Assembly: GCA_033297075.1 (NCBI GenBank)
Contig: MU858170.1
Span: 50,393-114,392 of the forward strand
Length of the DNA: 64,000 nt
From: Rhypophila decipiens
Taxonomy: Eukaryota; Ascomycota; Sordariomycetes; Sordariales; Naviculisporaceae
Direction: 5' to 3'
Part shown: positions 44,983 through 55,579 of the stretch, one piece after another
Layout of the letters: every line of letters begins with the position of its first letter
Position numbering within the stretch: position 1 is the stretch's first letter
Translations under genes and position numbers: made by a program
Notes under the pieces: model-generated
The model's input: only the letters and a program-made list of their open reading frames with translations
What the model was told of the DNA's origin: nothing
Databases searched by the model: none

Positions 44983-45660
44983 ATGATGGTTCCAAGTCTC
45001 ACCTTCCTCACTGCCCTCCTTCCATTCACCGCAGCCGCAGTCTGCGCAGCCCCCGCCCCCAAATACACAGACTTCTTCTTCCGCTTCAACGGTGGCACAT
45101 CAATCATCAATGACCAGCGCCTCCGGGGAAACAACTCGTTTGAGTTTTTCTCTCCCGGCGCAGTAAATCCACCATTCAATCCAAGCGATCACTTCAACCG
45201 CGCCTCGACCAACTCTTCAGTCCCGTCAAAAAAGGCAATCCTCTTTGTCGTTCCTACAAATCCTCACCCGCCCCCCGTGCCAGGGTATTACGGACTCAGC
45301 GACAAAGAGGGTATACCGGACGCATATCGACTTTTGGCGTCATATCGTCCCGAGGACGAGGGCGCGGGATATAAATACAAGGAGTGGGAATTGGTCAAGT
45401 CCAAAGCCAGCGGGAAGGTGTTGCTCAGATATAGCGGGGACACCGCCAACGAGTGGCGGTGGATTGCGAGACGGGAAAAGGTCTCTGATGGCCCGACAGG
45501 CGAGAAGACCATGGACAAGTGGGTGCCCTGGTATGTGAAGCCGTCCGGGGCAAATGTCAAGGTTTTGGAGACTTGGGATTATAGGGCTGTTGAGTTGGAA
45601 TTGGAAGTTACGAAATGTGGTGTTAACTCGGGAGCGCCTGGTGGTGTAGACCAGTGCTAG
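44983..45660 (+). CDS. Secreted protein of unknown function
   Basis: Single exon, 225 aa. Signal peptide: residues ~1-22 (MMVPSLTFLTALLPFTAAAVCA), cut before AAPAPK. The mature part has few Cys (near the C-terminus), aromatic and charged residues, two N-glycosylation sequons near the start (NNS, TNSS) and motifs YYGLSDKEGIPD and WRWIARREK. I do not recognise the fold; no enzyme active site is evident. It is a candidate small secreted protein or effector. ATG 44983 is followed by a second ATG; either could serve. Confidence 0.8.
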   Translation: MMVPSLTFLTALLPFTAAAVCAAPAPKYTDFFFRFNGGTSIINDQRLRGNNSFEFFSPGAVNPPFNPSDHFNRASTNSSVPSKKAILFVVPTNPHPPPVPGYYGLSDKEGIPDAYRLLASYRPEDEGAGYKYKEWELVKSKASGKVLLRYSGDTANEWRWIARREKVSDGPTGEKTMDKWVPWYVKPSGANVKVLETWDYRAVELELEVTKCGVNSGAPGGVDQC

Positions 45661-45739
45661 TTATCTGGTCTAACGTTTTGTTATTTCTTTTTCTTTTAGT
45701 TCGAGGAATACACGTATGAAGAATGGTAGCTTTCATCCT

Positions 45740-46380
45740 ATTACGACATGATATAATCAGGGATTCCTGGTGTTGGAGCTCGTGGCCACCCAGAATTCCG
45801 TGTCTAGCATCGGCCTCGTACACTGCGTTCTCGACCCGACGTGGGTCACAGTCCCACTGCGCATCAGGATCCATGGCGAGCAATGATACAAGCGATATTA
45901 ATTCCCTTAGTAAGGCAATCTTACACATGCCCTCCAAAACCTCAGGCTGACATCCACTTTCCATCCAGTTGTCATGAGTAAGCCCAAGGTCAGAAGCCCA
46001 AGGTCAGCCTCGAGAGGCATATGCGCCTGGACCGTGAGGTACGATGTTTCGAGCATAGGAGTCTCCATCTCCTTGGCTCGAATAACCAATACTACACTTG
46101 TCTGAATTTCCGTCATACGCGAGGATATGTATTCGTTGGTCTCGATTAAATTCGATAGCTCACGTTGCGCGGCGAAAAGAAACGCCCAGGAGGAGTCGAT
46201 CTCGACGGGCTGCGGCAGTTCGTGGATATCCCTCCGTGAGAAACCAACCGCCGGAGGAAGCGCCGAAACACGTTTGTTGGCCGTTTCGGTGGACCAGGCA
46301 TTGTGGTCTACCACTATTGCAATATTCAATCCAAGTCTTGGTAGGGTTCGAGGTAGTCACGAGCTCGAGATGACGCAATC
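45740..46380 (-). pseudogene. Fragment of a fungal protein, frameshifted
   Basis: An open stretch (VVDHNAWSTETANKR...EMETPMLETSYLTVQAHM...LLTLGLLMTTGWKVDVS) loses frame near 45955, where the continuation PEVLEGMCKIALLRELISLVSLL lies in the next frame, consistent with one C missing from a short C run. No start or upstream exons were found. The pattern resembles the C-terminal part of an aflatoxin-regulator-like Zn2Cys6 factor only vaguely; I treat it as unknown. Partial, probably non-functional. Confidence 0.4.
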
Positions 46381-46671
46381 TGGACAGAGGGCCAGACCTT
46401 TGGGATTGCAAGGATTAAGGATTCTTGAAGTGGAAGTTGCGTTGATGCAAAGGAGAACTTGAAGACGTCAAGTCACTGCGGTCCTTTGAGAGTTCTAGCA
46501 CATGACCTTCAAGGTTCTCCAGGCATGGTGGGTCTGCTGCCACGTTCACTAGAACGACAGTGGCGTTAGACACCAACGCCAGGTACCGATGTGTAACCGC
46601 CGAATCTTACTTCAAATAACTGCACCAGCTTACCACATGCATGTCAGGACGAGGACCAGATAATCCTCATG

Positions 46672-46691
46672 TAACCCTAAACCCTAACCCC
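46672..46691. repeat. Short telomere-like tract
   Basis: TAACCCTAAACCCTAACCCC: about three units of the fungal telomere repeat in an internal position. Confidence 0.8.
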
Positions 46692-46958
46692 AATCCTTGG
46701 GGCTCATCTTGGAGCGCCATGTCACCAACAATGGTTGATCTTAAGCTTCTTAATCTTGGTCGTCAAAGATGGAAGCTATGGCTCCATGTTTATTGCACCC
46801 TGCTGATTGAGCTAATCAATTATACATGGGCGCAGTCCTTAAATGCAAAGATATCGACCGCCGCAAACTCCGTGTCATCAGAAAGAAATATCGTACAACT
46901 TGCAATCGTCGTGCAGTATCGGATTGCCAGGTGTGGTTTGTTCTTCCGTCAAGGTCGC

Positions 46959-47233
46959 CTAGTTGTTGGTGCTACCGCGTCCACCTTGATCCTTGCCCTT
47001 GCTGTCGCCAGCGCTGGAGTTGGCGCCCTCCAGACCTAGACCTTTATCGTGTTCCGGCAGTGGCGCCGTCTTGTCTGCACGATCAACGTGATCCGGCTGT
47101 TGGGCATGTTAGCAAGTCATCTGGAAAAAAGTATGCAAGATCAACTGACGTTTTCTGGGCCTGCACCGTGGATGATGTTGGGCAGATCCTTGGGGATCGC
47201 GTTGTCAGATGATCCGTCACCGTTGCGTGGCAT
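46959..47233 (-). CDS. Small hydrophilic protein
   Basis: Two exons, 47233-47150 and 47096-46959, with a 53-bp intron (GTCAGT donor, GCTAAC branch, CAG); 73 aa. Too short in either exon to stand out without splicing. The protein reads MPRNGDGSSDNAIPKDLPN in exon 1 and PDHVDRADKTAPLPEHDKG in exon 2, ending in a Gly/Ser/Asn tail. It is rich in Asp, Gly, Lys and Pro and fully hydrophilic, like small stress- or conidiation-associated disordered proteins. Both exons are phase 0 and stop-free. No named family recalled. Confidence 0.6.
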
Positions 47234-48172
47234 GGTGTTTGTGGGTTTGGGATTATAGGATGTTTCTGGTTGGTTGCGCTTTTGGATTTTGAAGAGGTGG
47301 TGGTTTTCTCTGATTGTTGATGTTCAGTGGCAAGTGCAATCGCGAGGTTCAAGAGCGAGATGTGTTATTTATCGATATGCATTGTGCCCGTTTGCTCTGA
47401 CATCATCGAGGTAACGAAATTGAAATTAACCGAAAGGGATCTCGATCTCAACGTCATGTGATGGGGCTCAATGACGTCTGCGGTGAAGTCACGGTTAATG
47501 TTCCAACTCGTTGGAGTGGACCGAAGCCCCACCCGATCTTCGGGGACTCGGCTCCTGACAAGACAATGAATCCCGGCCGGCTCCCGTTCCTCACCGGCGA
47601 ATTTTGATGCCCGTGTCTCAACTATGCAAAGCCGGAAACCACGGTCAATACTCATATCGGTCCCGTGCAAAGGCACCCAAATAACTCCGTGGTGATTTTG
47701 GTGGTAGTTCGATGCTTTACTTTCGCATTTTGCCGTGAGCTGCTGTTTCGGTAAACCTGCATTCCTCAGTCTTCACGTGGGTTGGTTGTGGCTTGTTGAA
47801 AACGTCATTTCCATATAAACTGTAGTGTCAGTGTTGTCCCAGATCCACTGGAATCTTTCTTCGCGCTCGTTCCAACTGTTCAGAGACTACATCCAATACA
47901 TCGAGGTGCTAGTAGTATGTAGTCGAGTGCCGCTGATTCCCTGCCAGTCCGGCATGACCGGTCTTGCGACCCATCTTAATACCTTACTTATCAAGACAAG
48001 AAACACTACCATTCTTTCCTGAGCACATTGGATTCACATATAACATAAAACCATGGAAGACATCAGTATTGTGTTTATGGAGATCTACATGTGTATTGTA
48101 GATCACCTTCCTACTAGTCCACTTCTACCTTATCCAGAAACATGCGAGCAGCAGTCGTCGAGTTGACAGTAA
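47234..48172. other. Intergenic region
   Basis: About 940 bp. An 8-bp perfect hairpin (GATCTACA...TGTAGATC) lies at 48081-48103. No gene seen. Confidence 0.55.
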
Positions 48173-48185
48173 TAACCCTAACCCT
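48173..48185. repeat. Short telomere-like tract
   Basis: TAACCCTAACCCT, two telomere-type units directly beyond the stop of the small Gly/Ser gene. Confidence 0.8.
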
Positions 48186-48190
48186 GAAAA

Positions 48191-48388
48191 TCAGTCACCA
48201 CCACCTCCGTCACCACCGCTGTCGCCGCCATACCCTCCCGAGTCGCTGCTGGAGGACGAAGAGGACGAGTTGTCGGACGAGTGTGAGTGGGAGTGAGAGT
48301 CGTAGTAGTCATTGCCTCCACCGCCGTAGCTATTGCTGCTGCGATAATCATCCTCAGCGGCCTCAGACTTTGAGCTTTCGTTGCCCAT
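48191..48388 (-). CDS. Small Gly/Ser-rich protein (possible N-myristoylation)
   Basis: Single open frame of 65 aa starting MGNESSK, which fits the N-myristoylation pattern (Gly2, Ser at position 6). The rest is low complexity: Ser runs, HSHSHS, and GGYGGDSGGDGGGG at the end. It is not a known domain and low-complexity frames can occur by chance; coding status is moderate. Confidence 0.4.
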   Translation of the reverse strand: MGNESSKSEAAEDDYRSSNSYGGGGNDYYDSHSHSHSSDNSSSSSSSSDSGGYGGDSGGDGGGGD

Positions 48389-50004
48389 CGTCAAGCTTGG
48401 ACACTGATCAGCAGTTGGGTTCTATTGCACAGTTAGACCCTGCCCTTCAATATCATACAATATCGTTCAAACAAAGGATTTGAAGGCATGAGAAAGGAGT
48501 ATGGATCATAGTAGAGGCCCTTACGTGTTGTTTGTTCCACTCGTTGTTGGCACAGACGCGATTGAGTTCGGTTTTGTTCTTTGTAAGGTGATGATGAGAA
48601 AAGGGAGCGCGGAGATCTTTTGACTGGGGGAAGCGTCTGCTTTTATGCCCAGACGAGGAGTGAGAAGGTCAACCTGGACTGCTTGGAGACTAGTAGCCGC
48701 CGAGACGAGGCTCTCAAAAGACACCCATATCTGCGCGCTAACCATGCAGAATGTTTACCATCAATCTCAGCCGCAACCAAGTCCGAAGACGTACCTAACC
48801 CAACCATCCCCACGATGCATATCGATGCAAGTTTTACTTGCTGCATTTCGCCGAAAAGGGCACAGATGTCATCCGTTTAACAGCAAGACTTCCTATGGAC
48901 GGCATGTCAGAGTTCATGGTCTCGTGGATCATACAGCCAGGCCATTCCTGGCCGAGAGGGCGGCTTGTGATTCAAGTCTGATGCTCTTTATCACATGGTA
49001 GATGCACCATCACCTCGCAAGTAGGGATATTCGGTAGTGAGGGGTAGTACTTATGGCGGCTCATGGATGGTTTATTTCTCACAACTCATGCCGGGCAACA
49101 AGCCACAGCCCGTGCTAATCTGCCAGATTATGTGGGTTGGCCACGGGGCATGATAAGAGAACATGATGAACAATGTGCATCTCTTGAAGACACCACTGTA
49201 GCTGGGGACAATCCGACCCTTCGGGTCTTCACATTTCACGGCCGTAGCAGTGCTTGGGAAGTTGGTTCAAAGACTTGGATCTTTTGCATCTATGCATTTA
49301 GCGTGGTCCTGGACTGTCTCTTACCCAATATACATACCTAAGGTCTCTGTTTCCGATGGACAACATTCAATATCCGGATATCAAGCAGTTCATTGAAGCT
49401 TGGAGCAGATCCATGTTCGAAGGCCGATGAGGAAGAACACTTCATCAGGAAAAGAATGAAGTCGCTCAGCAGTGGTAAGAGTGACAAGAGATGCAAACAT
49501 CAAAAAGGAGGTGGTCATCTCATACTTCAATGAGTCCAAATCTGGGGTGTAATGACGTGGAAGCAATATCCATATCATTACAATACATTCACATACATTA
49601 CAGTACAGGTACTCAAAACATGCAGAAACTCAAATGGGATGGCCACCTGTCCTCTCAAAAGGAGTTCCACCGACGACAAAGAACCTGGGAATCGCAAACT
49701 CCAATCGCAAACCTGGAGAAGACTGCCCCATCACATGACCTTGACAAAAGACAAAACCTAAATCCTATTTCCCAAATTTCGTCCACCGCCCCACCAGCAA
49801 GAGAAACATAAAACCAAAGTGTCCGTCTAAAATCTCCCTTCTCCCATCCTTGATTCACTTCCGAAGCTCACAGTCACACCAAGAACAACATCATGCCCAC
49901 ATTTCTTCTTCTGTACCGCAAATTACCCAAGCCCATGAAGGAGACCGCCAGTGGCCCAACACTTCCCGAGGCAATGCCAACGTCCAGTGGACGGCGATTC
50001 GAAC
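48389..50004. other. Intergenic region
   Basis: About 1.6 kb with no accepted coding frame. Its right end (from ~49930) contains a degenerate copy of the repeat unit that forms the snoRNA host locus. Confidence 0.5.
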
Positions 50005-50286
50005 CTAGATGCACCGTGGGTTACGTCAACACACTGTGCTGAAGACTTTTTGGGGTCTGCTCACTGATGTCTGAGAAGTTTGAATCATTTCCGAAGCTTA
50101 TGGAACACTCCGTCTACACCGGATGACTGCAGGGCGCCCCAGCTTCTGTACCATGCCAATGATGAGCAAGACCGCCCATGGCGATGGACTATCTGAGGCA
50201 ACTCGAACGACCGAGCGGGGGAGGTCTTCGGACCTAAAATCAGCCTGGGTACGTCAGCACAAGGCTGACAATTTGTGGGATGCTCG

Positions 50287-50376
50287 CCGTGGATATCAGA
50301 AAGTCGTAATAAGGATTTTGGTCGCTAGTTGTCTTCATTGCCGAGGCTCAAAATAATGCACTCTCATCACACACGG
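50287..50376 (-). ncRNA. C/D box snoRNA (18S 3'-end antisense)
   Basis: Terminal stem CCGTG/CACGG, C box GTGATGA, C' TGAAGA, D box CTGA; 90 nt inside intron 50386-50234. The 15 nt before box D (CCTTATTACGACTTT) match the complement of the conserved 18S 3' region AAAGTCGTAACAAGG at 14 of 15 positions (rRNA from memory). The D+5 rule would place a 2'-O-methyl on the U of AAGUCG. Confidence 0.65.
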
Positions 50377-50613
50377 GAGGTCCCACCTTAGCAGCAAGCT
50401 AATGATGACCAACGCCAGTTGCGAAAGAGTCTGAGGCAACGTCCGAACCGGGGAAAGCGTGGGCCGTGGGCAAAAAGAATAGCAGAGTCGTTTGCCGGTG
50501 ATGAGCAACGCCCATGGCGCAAGATTCTGAGGCAATGACCGAACAGGGGGAGGTTTACGGACCTAAAGTCGATGTGGGTACGTCAGCAGGAGGCTGACGA
50601 TTTGTGGGTCATT

Positions 50614-50694
50614 CCTGCGTATGAAGGATATAGTGTTGCTTTAAAATATGTTTTGTCATCATTGCCGAAGCTCAGTTATTGTTATCATGGCAGG
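50614..50694 (-). ncRNA. Degenerate C/D snoRNA copy
   Basis: Terminal stem CCTGC/GCAGG, C-like ATGATAA, D' CTGA and C' AATGATGA in the same layout as the neighbour at 50287-50376, but box D reads TTCA instead of CTGA. Probably a decaying duplicate. Confidence 0.45.
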
Positions 50695-50854
50695 GGATCC
50701 CACCTTTGGAAATTGCCAATGATGAGCACACCGCCCATGGCGACAGAGTGTCTGAGGCAACCTGAATGACCGAGTCGGGGGATGTGGTTCTTTGGACCTA
50801 AATAGAGGACTGTGGACGTGGTCGTCAGCAAATTGCTGACGATTTTGTGGGCCC

Positions 50855-50938
50855 TGATCAGAGGATTGACCGTCGAATGAGTGGGCTTCTTCATGTGCTA
50901 GCCACTGGCTGCATCAGATCCTGGATGTCATCATATCA
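50855..50938 (-). ncRNA. C/D box snoRNA, candidate snR55/U33-type guide
   Basis: All four boxes are present: C ATGATGA, D' CTGA, C' TGAAGA, D CTGA, closed by TGA/TCA. The nine nt before box D (GTCAATCCT) are complementary to 18S AGGATTGAC; D+5 falls on the U that, from memory, yeast snR55 and human U33 modify (yeast Um1269). 84 nt, within intron 50948-50798. Confidence 0.62.
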
Positions 50939-51502
50939 TGCGACCCACCTTAGAAGACCGCCAATGATGACTTCTGCTCATAGCAGAGACAACAATAGCT
51001 GAGGCGATGTCTGAAGATGGGTGGTGTGGTGGCAGTGGTGGCATGTCTCGACCCTGTTCGCAACTTGAGGACATCAGCAAGAAGCATCCAAAAAGGAAGT
51101 GTCATATCACAGAGTCTCACCTTTCGACATGCCCAGGGTGACTTCGTGAGAGTTGCAAGGCCACTCACTCTATGACAGTCGCCGGCAAAGTCTGGTCGAT
51201 CGAAAGTCAGAGGTTCAATCATGGCATCATGAGAATCGTTGGGGGTGGATGAGCGGACTCAACGAGGATGAAGATGGCCGGCCTGATGGGAAAGAGGATG
51301 CCGAGGAGTGAATGTTGGAGACAAAAGATATTGATGGAGGAGAAGAAAGCTGAGAGCAGAGGAGAGGAGACAAGAAGCGGAACATCACCGTTGGATGCCA
51401 TTGATGGATGGATGGTAAAAGAGAGCTGGGAAGACTGGTGACAGAAGAGCTTGATGGAATTGACGGATGATGAAAAGGTGGAAGATTGGAGGACGGAGAA
51501 GA

Positions 51503-51510
51503 GATTTATA
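51503..51510 (-). promoter_or_regulatory. TATA box of the snoRNA host
   Basis: TATAAATC on the minus strand, ~30 bp before a pyrimidine-rich start region leading into the first host exon. Confidence 0.5.
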
Positions 51511-53115
51511 TCCTGGCGTTTCTGGGAGGACGATTGCAAATGACGTGCTGAGAAACTCTGACATCTTCAAGTGCTTTCCCCAGGAATAGCAGCATTTCCT
51601 TTTATCACTCCCTTTGACCACCTAGCACTTCTAAAGTCGGGTCAGGACAATACAAAAAGGTTCAGTAAATCCTGAAAGTCACTCTGGTTGTTGTTTACTC
51701 GAGCTTGGCAGAGCTCAGGGGTGAGGCGGCAGGTTGCGATTGTAAACAGATTCGAACGGCAGTCGGCGCCTATTGCACCTCCTCTCCTGTACGAGATGCC
51801 GCCAAGGATACGACCACTGATGGCAGCAATGAGGCAGGAGATTGTCTACGAGGGCGCACATGCTTGTTCAGACCGACGACAAGATGCAGACAGTCGGACT
51901 TCAATGAGAATTCTCTCATGACATAAACAAGACATCAACAGCTCTGGGAAGAAGGAGCGTGAGCGATTTGCCGAGCACAATGATGCGTCAGGTAAGTAAC
52001 AGCCCAGCACCTTGGTCTTGCAGGAAGGATTGGAAAGATTGGCACTCGCTGTTGGCAAGACATTACCTCCCCTTTCTGCATTCTGCAATGATGAATTCCA
52101 AACTGACATAGGCATGGGAAAGAAAGAGCTTCCATGACCCTTCAGTGACCAAAACTCAGATTCATCGCTCATGCTGCAGACCGGGGACCATCACTGGACG
52201 CCTTCCATTTCTCCATCTCACTCTTTAGTCTTGGCGTCATTCCCTATCTTGACAGTCTCATCGCTAAGCCTCGGCAGCGGCAACGAGGACGAGATACCAC
52301 TTTCAAGAGATGCAACATTTGGCGTGATACAGCCTGGAAGGATCCCTTCGCCCAATGAAAGACGCCTTTGCATCTTTCTTTGAACACAGGTGAATGATCT
52401 ACATGACTCAGGCAGTACAGCCGCTCACAAGATGGGAAATGGTGATGTTGAAGGTCGAAGCCTTCCCAAATAGCCCTACTGTTACATGCCCTGGATTTGG
52501 CGCGAGATCTGTTTCAACAGTATTGAAGTTTCGATATGGAAATTAACATTTAACACTGTGTACCTTGCCTGTTGGACAGAAGCAGAAACTTGTGTCCATG
52601 TAAAAGGGAAGTTGAGCTTTAGCAAAGAAGCTACAAGCCATTATTCAAACTGCGAAAATACGATTGAGAAGAACGGGAGTTGTCCAATCTTTTGACTAGG
52701 CCTAGACTGTTCTCTGGTGCTCCCGAGGTCAATCTCATGTGGTCGCATGATCTTTCGTCTGTTTCCACCTTATCAGCCGAGGAAAGAGCGAGGGTCAAAC
52801 TTTACCTGCGCAGGGAAAGTTATCCGGCAATCACGAGGGGCTCTGATCCCGTCTCCCCGTTCCAGACCTCCGAAGACCAGCCGACACTGGCCACTGCAGT
52901 CGTCATATCCTCTCCCGGAGAGGAAGGTCCCGACTTCCCGGGCAGGCTCGAGACCGGGTCCACCATCCTACTCACAGTCTTTTCCCACCATTGAGCAACG
53001 AGAGCTAAAGAATCCCCTGGACTCCTTCGAGGCACCCTGGATTTCGCAATCCTCCCGTCGATCACGACCACTTTCAAGCTTGATCGCCTTCACTTAACCC
53101 ACCGCAGTAGTCAAC
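51511..53115. other. Intergenic region
   Basis: About 1.6 kb. Scattered C- and D-like boxes occur (for example near 52090-52110) but no complete snoRNA could be closed. No coding frame accepted; the last 100 bp are leader of the next gene. Confidence 0.5.
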
Positions 53116-54028
53116 ATGCGCGCAGGGTACATCATCACGGTTCTCGGCACGGCCGTCGCGACTTTGGTCTCGGCTGTCGTCTTGCCACCCAATTCTCCAG
53201 GCGCCGACTTGGTTTCCCGTGCCCCCCCCGGCGCGAAGTACGGATGCTATTGCCGCCAGGTTTTGGGCCAAACTATCATCCCCTTGCAGAACGTCACTGA
53301 GACTTGCTGCCCTCGCAAGTACAGACAAGAGGACGGCCGGCTCTGTATGCCATTGGACATTCCCGATCCTGTGACCCGGTTCCTTCAATGCTGCGTCCTA
53401 GTCGGTGGCGGTCATACTTTCGGAGGCGAATGTGAACCTACCGAGGAAATTGAAGCGGCCCATGGGAACTATCCCCCGAAGGCGACCGAAACAACGCACG
53501 CCTCTATTCGCGTTACACCTACCCAGACCACGGCCGCCTTAATCACGACCACGGTTACTTTACCCACTACCACGCAGACGGCCACTCTGGCGCTTGTCGG
53601 CCCGCGACAAAGCAATAATGACGAGAAGCAGTACTGCTGGTGCGTCCCCAAGAACGGCGGCTTTACCACCGAATGCTGCACGCAAGTTGATGGGCAGTCT
53701 TATGACGACAAGGTAAGTTGAGTCTCGCCCCGCCATCTGGCCTCTTCAAGAGCCCTCAATTCTCTAACTATCCGCTCCCATTATTTAGTTGTGCGTGATT
53801 TCGTCACGGGAAAAGGAGTTGGTGTTCGACTCGTGCTGCAAGTACCATGGAGGCCAGGACATAGCGGATTACGGCACTTGCATCGATGCTGATCCTGAGC
53901 ATCACAACCGTCACCCTTTCACGACGACATCCACTCTTGTAGCCCATAGAGAGGTTGTGACCACAGATCCTGCGCACAAATCCCAAACCTCGCCCTACTA
54001 CATTACTCATCATCCTGTTACTCTCTGA
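53116..54028 (+). CDS. Secreted cysteine-rich two-module protein
   Basis: Exons 53116-53712 and 53789-54028, 76-bp intron (GTAAGT...TTAG), phase 0; 278 aa. Signal peptide ~1-20 (MRAGYIITVLGTAVATLVSA). Two related Cys modules are visible: CYC...CC...C...CC...C in residues ~44-108 and CWC...CC...C...CC...C in ~175-225; the intron splits the second. A Thr-rich linker joins them and a His/Thr-rich tail follows. The double CC pattern suggests disulfide-rich extracellular modules, as in many fungal secreted proteins of unknown role. No enzymatic motif. Could be an effector candidate or wall protein. Confidence 0.85.
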
Positions 54029-54340
54029 GGGAAGCATATTCTTGGTGATGTTATCTGGGCGTCAGTCATGGTGATGTGGTTATGGTGCTGTGGGTCTCCA
54101 GCAGTGCATAGCCGTCGGATTTTGCGTATTTCTCACCGTTTCTGGATGGGTTGATATAATCGCGCTACATGGTCTGTTAATATCACTCACTACTTTCAAT
54201 AAGGTAGATTACTCCACTGCCTTGGCGGCGCTCCTGATAGACTCATCCAAGCTTGGCCCAAGAACGAGAAGAAGGTCAGGCGCCAGCATCCTACACCAGG
54301 CGCCAGCATTCCATGGAAAACCATCTGGCATATAGGTCAC

Positions 54341-54476
54341 GGCCTTCGCCCATCTCTTTGGCTCAGGCCAGGTTGAAGTCTACGATCAATGCTAGTTCTT
54401 GCTCGCACCCACTGTTGACCCTTGTTGCCCTTATTGTGACCACCTTGGTCAGACGTACCTGCCTTTCCCTTACACA
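54341..54476 (+). repeat. Direct repeat copy 1 (pair with 55445)
   Basis: 136 bp, near-identical by eye (about 88%) to 55445-55579, including AGGTTGAAGTCTACGATCAA. Spacing 1.1 kb; might be remnant LTRs or a dispersed element. Confidence 0.8.
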
Positions 54477-55444
54477 AGATCTCCCTCCAGTTCCTCATCC
54501 TATAAGTAAGCTTCACAGCAGACCAGGCCTCGCAAGGATTCAGCACTGCCATATAGTGAGATACAATTTGCAGTAGCATATTCACCCAATGAGAGGCTGA
54601 TTATACGTTCGAGCCCGTCCACACTCCTATTGTTCTCTATAGGCTTACTGCTACTGGACTGTACCGTGGATTACAAGTGCAAGCGCTAGGCCTCGCATCC
54701 GTCTCTACGTATTTCTCAGGGCCATTTTGTGAAAAACCTCGCCTATAGCATAGCATATATACCACTTTTGGAGTGATAGTCCTGGACTTATCAGCGAATA
54801 CCAAGGCAGTAGAATTCAACTAACTTATGAGAATACCGGTAGCCATACTGATCCCAGCCTTATAACCACCAAGACTTATTTAGCCCCGGCTACAACATTT
54901 GCAATAATTCGTAACTCGGGCTTTACATTGTTCCGGACGTAAATAAAACAATATATCAGTATCTCACCATTCTGGTACTATACAGTCTCTATTCCAGGTC
55001 TCCTTTCAAGCGATAAAGGAGAGTAAGAGATAGTAATGGGAGCACTAGAAGCTGCTTCAAACAGCAACCTTTACTGCCTACCTATACTGGAATCGTGGGT
55101 GCTGATCCTGTTGCATTAGCAAAGAACCAACAAGATCTCTCCAAAAAGGCGTCTTAAGGTCGTGTTTAGTTCTAGTATATATAGTTCACCCTACTCAGCA
55201 GGAGCGGGAAGCCAGGGTATAACGAGAACACTATCACCACTTTCCCAATTCTCTCCAACTTCACCCATCTTTCTTCTTCGCTCCTTTCACTTCATATATC
55301 CCTCAAATACCCCCCCTTGTAAGGAAACTACCTCGGCACATACCCCTAGGCCTTCGCCACTAGGACTTCACCATCTAAGACTTCGCCACCTAGAACCCAA
55401 AGGAAACCTTTGGAAGCAATTATCTTCATGTATATATAAACCAT

Positions 55445-55579
55445 GGCTTTTGCCCATCCCTTCAGCTCAGGCCAGGTTGAAGTCTACGATCAATGCTAGT
55501 TCTTGCTCGCGCCCACGTTGATACTTGTTGCCCTCATTGTGACCACCTTGATCAGGCGTACCTGCCTTCCCCTTACACA
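55445..55579 (+). repeat. Direct repeat copy 2 (pair with 54341)
   Basis: Second copy of the 135-136 bp repeat. The DNA between the copies has no reverse transcriptase or transposase frame. Confidence 0.8.

Larger units (their letters stand above)
50005..51480 (-). ncRNA. Spliced non-coding snoRNA host transcript, tandemly duplicated
   Basis: On the minus strand, repeated exon-intron units are seen. Candidate introns: 51120-51011, 50948-50798, 50703-50563, 50386-50234 and 50151-50005 (110-153 bp). Four of them end in TAG|GT with a TGCTGAC/TGTTGAC branch motif 20-35 nt before; three start GTGGG, which can pair with a CCCAC downstream of the snoRNA. C/D-type snoRNAs lie inside three introns. 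Exons share a core with CCATGGGCG and CTCATCA. The first exon has only a 57-codon frame, so the spliced RNA is probably a host without protein product. Orientation is supported by guides antisense to 18S rRNA. Confidence 0.65.

Noticed and set aside
49981..50030. GGTTCGAATC box resembling a tRNA T arm
   Set aside because: No matching acceptor or anticodon arm; it is a variant of the repeated TAGGTCCGAA segment of the snoRNA host units.
51846..52172. 108-codon minus-strand frame upstream of the snoRNA host
   Set aside because: No family likeness; it carries stray C/D-like motifs but no complete RNA could be folded.
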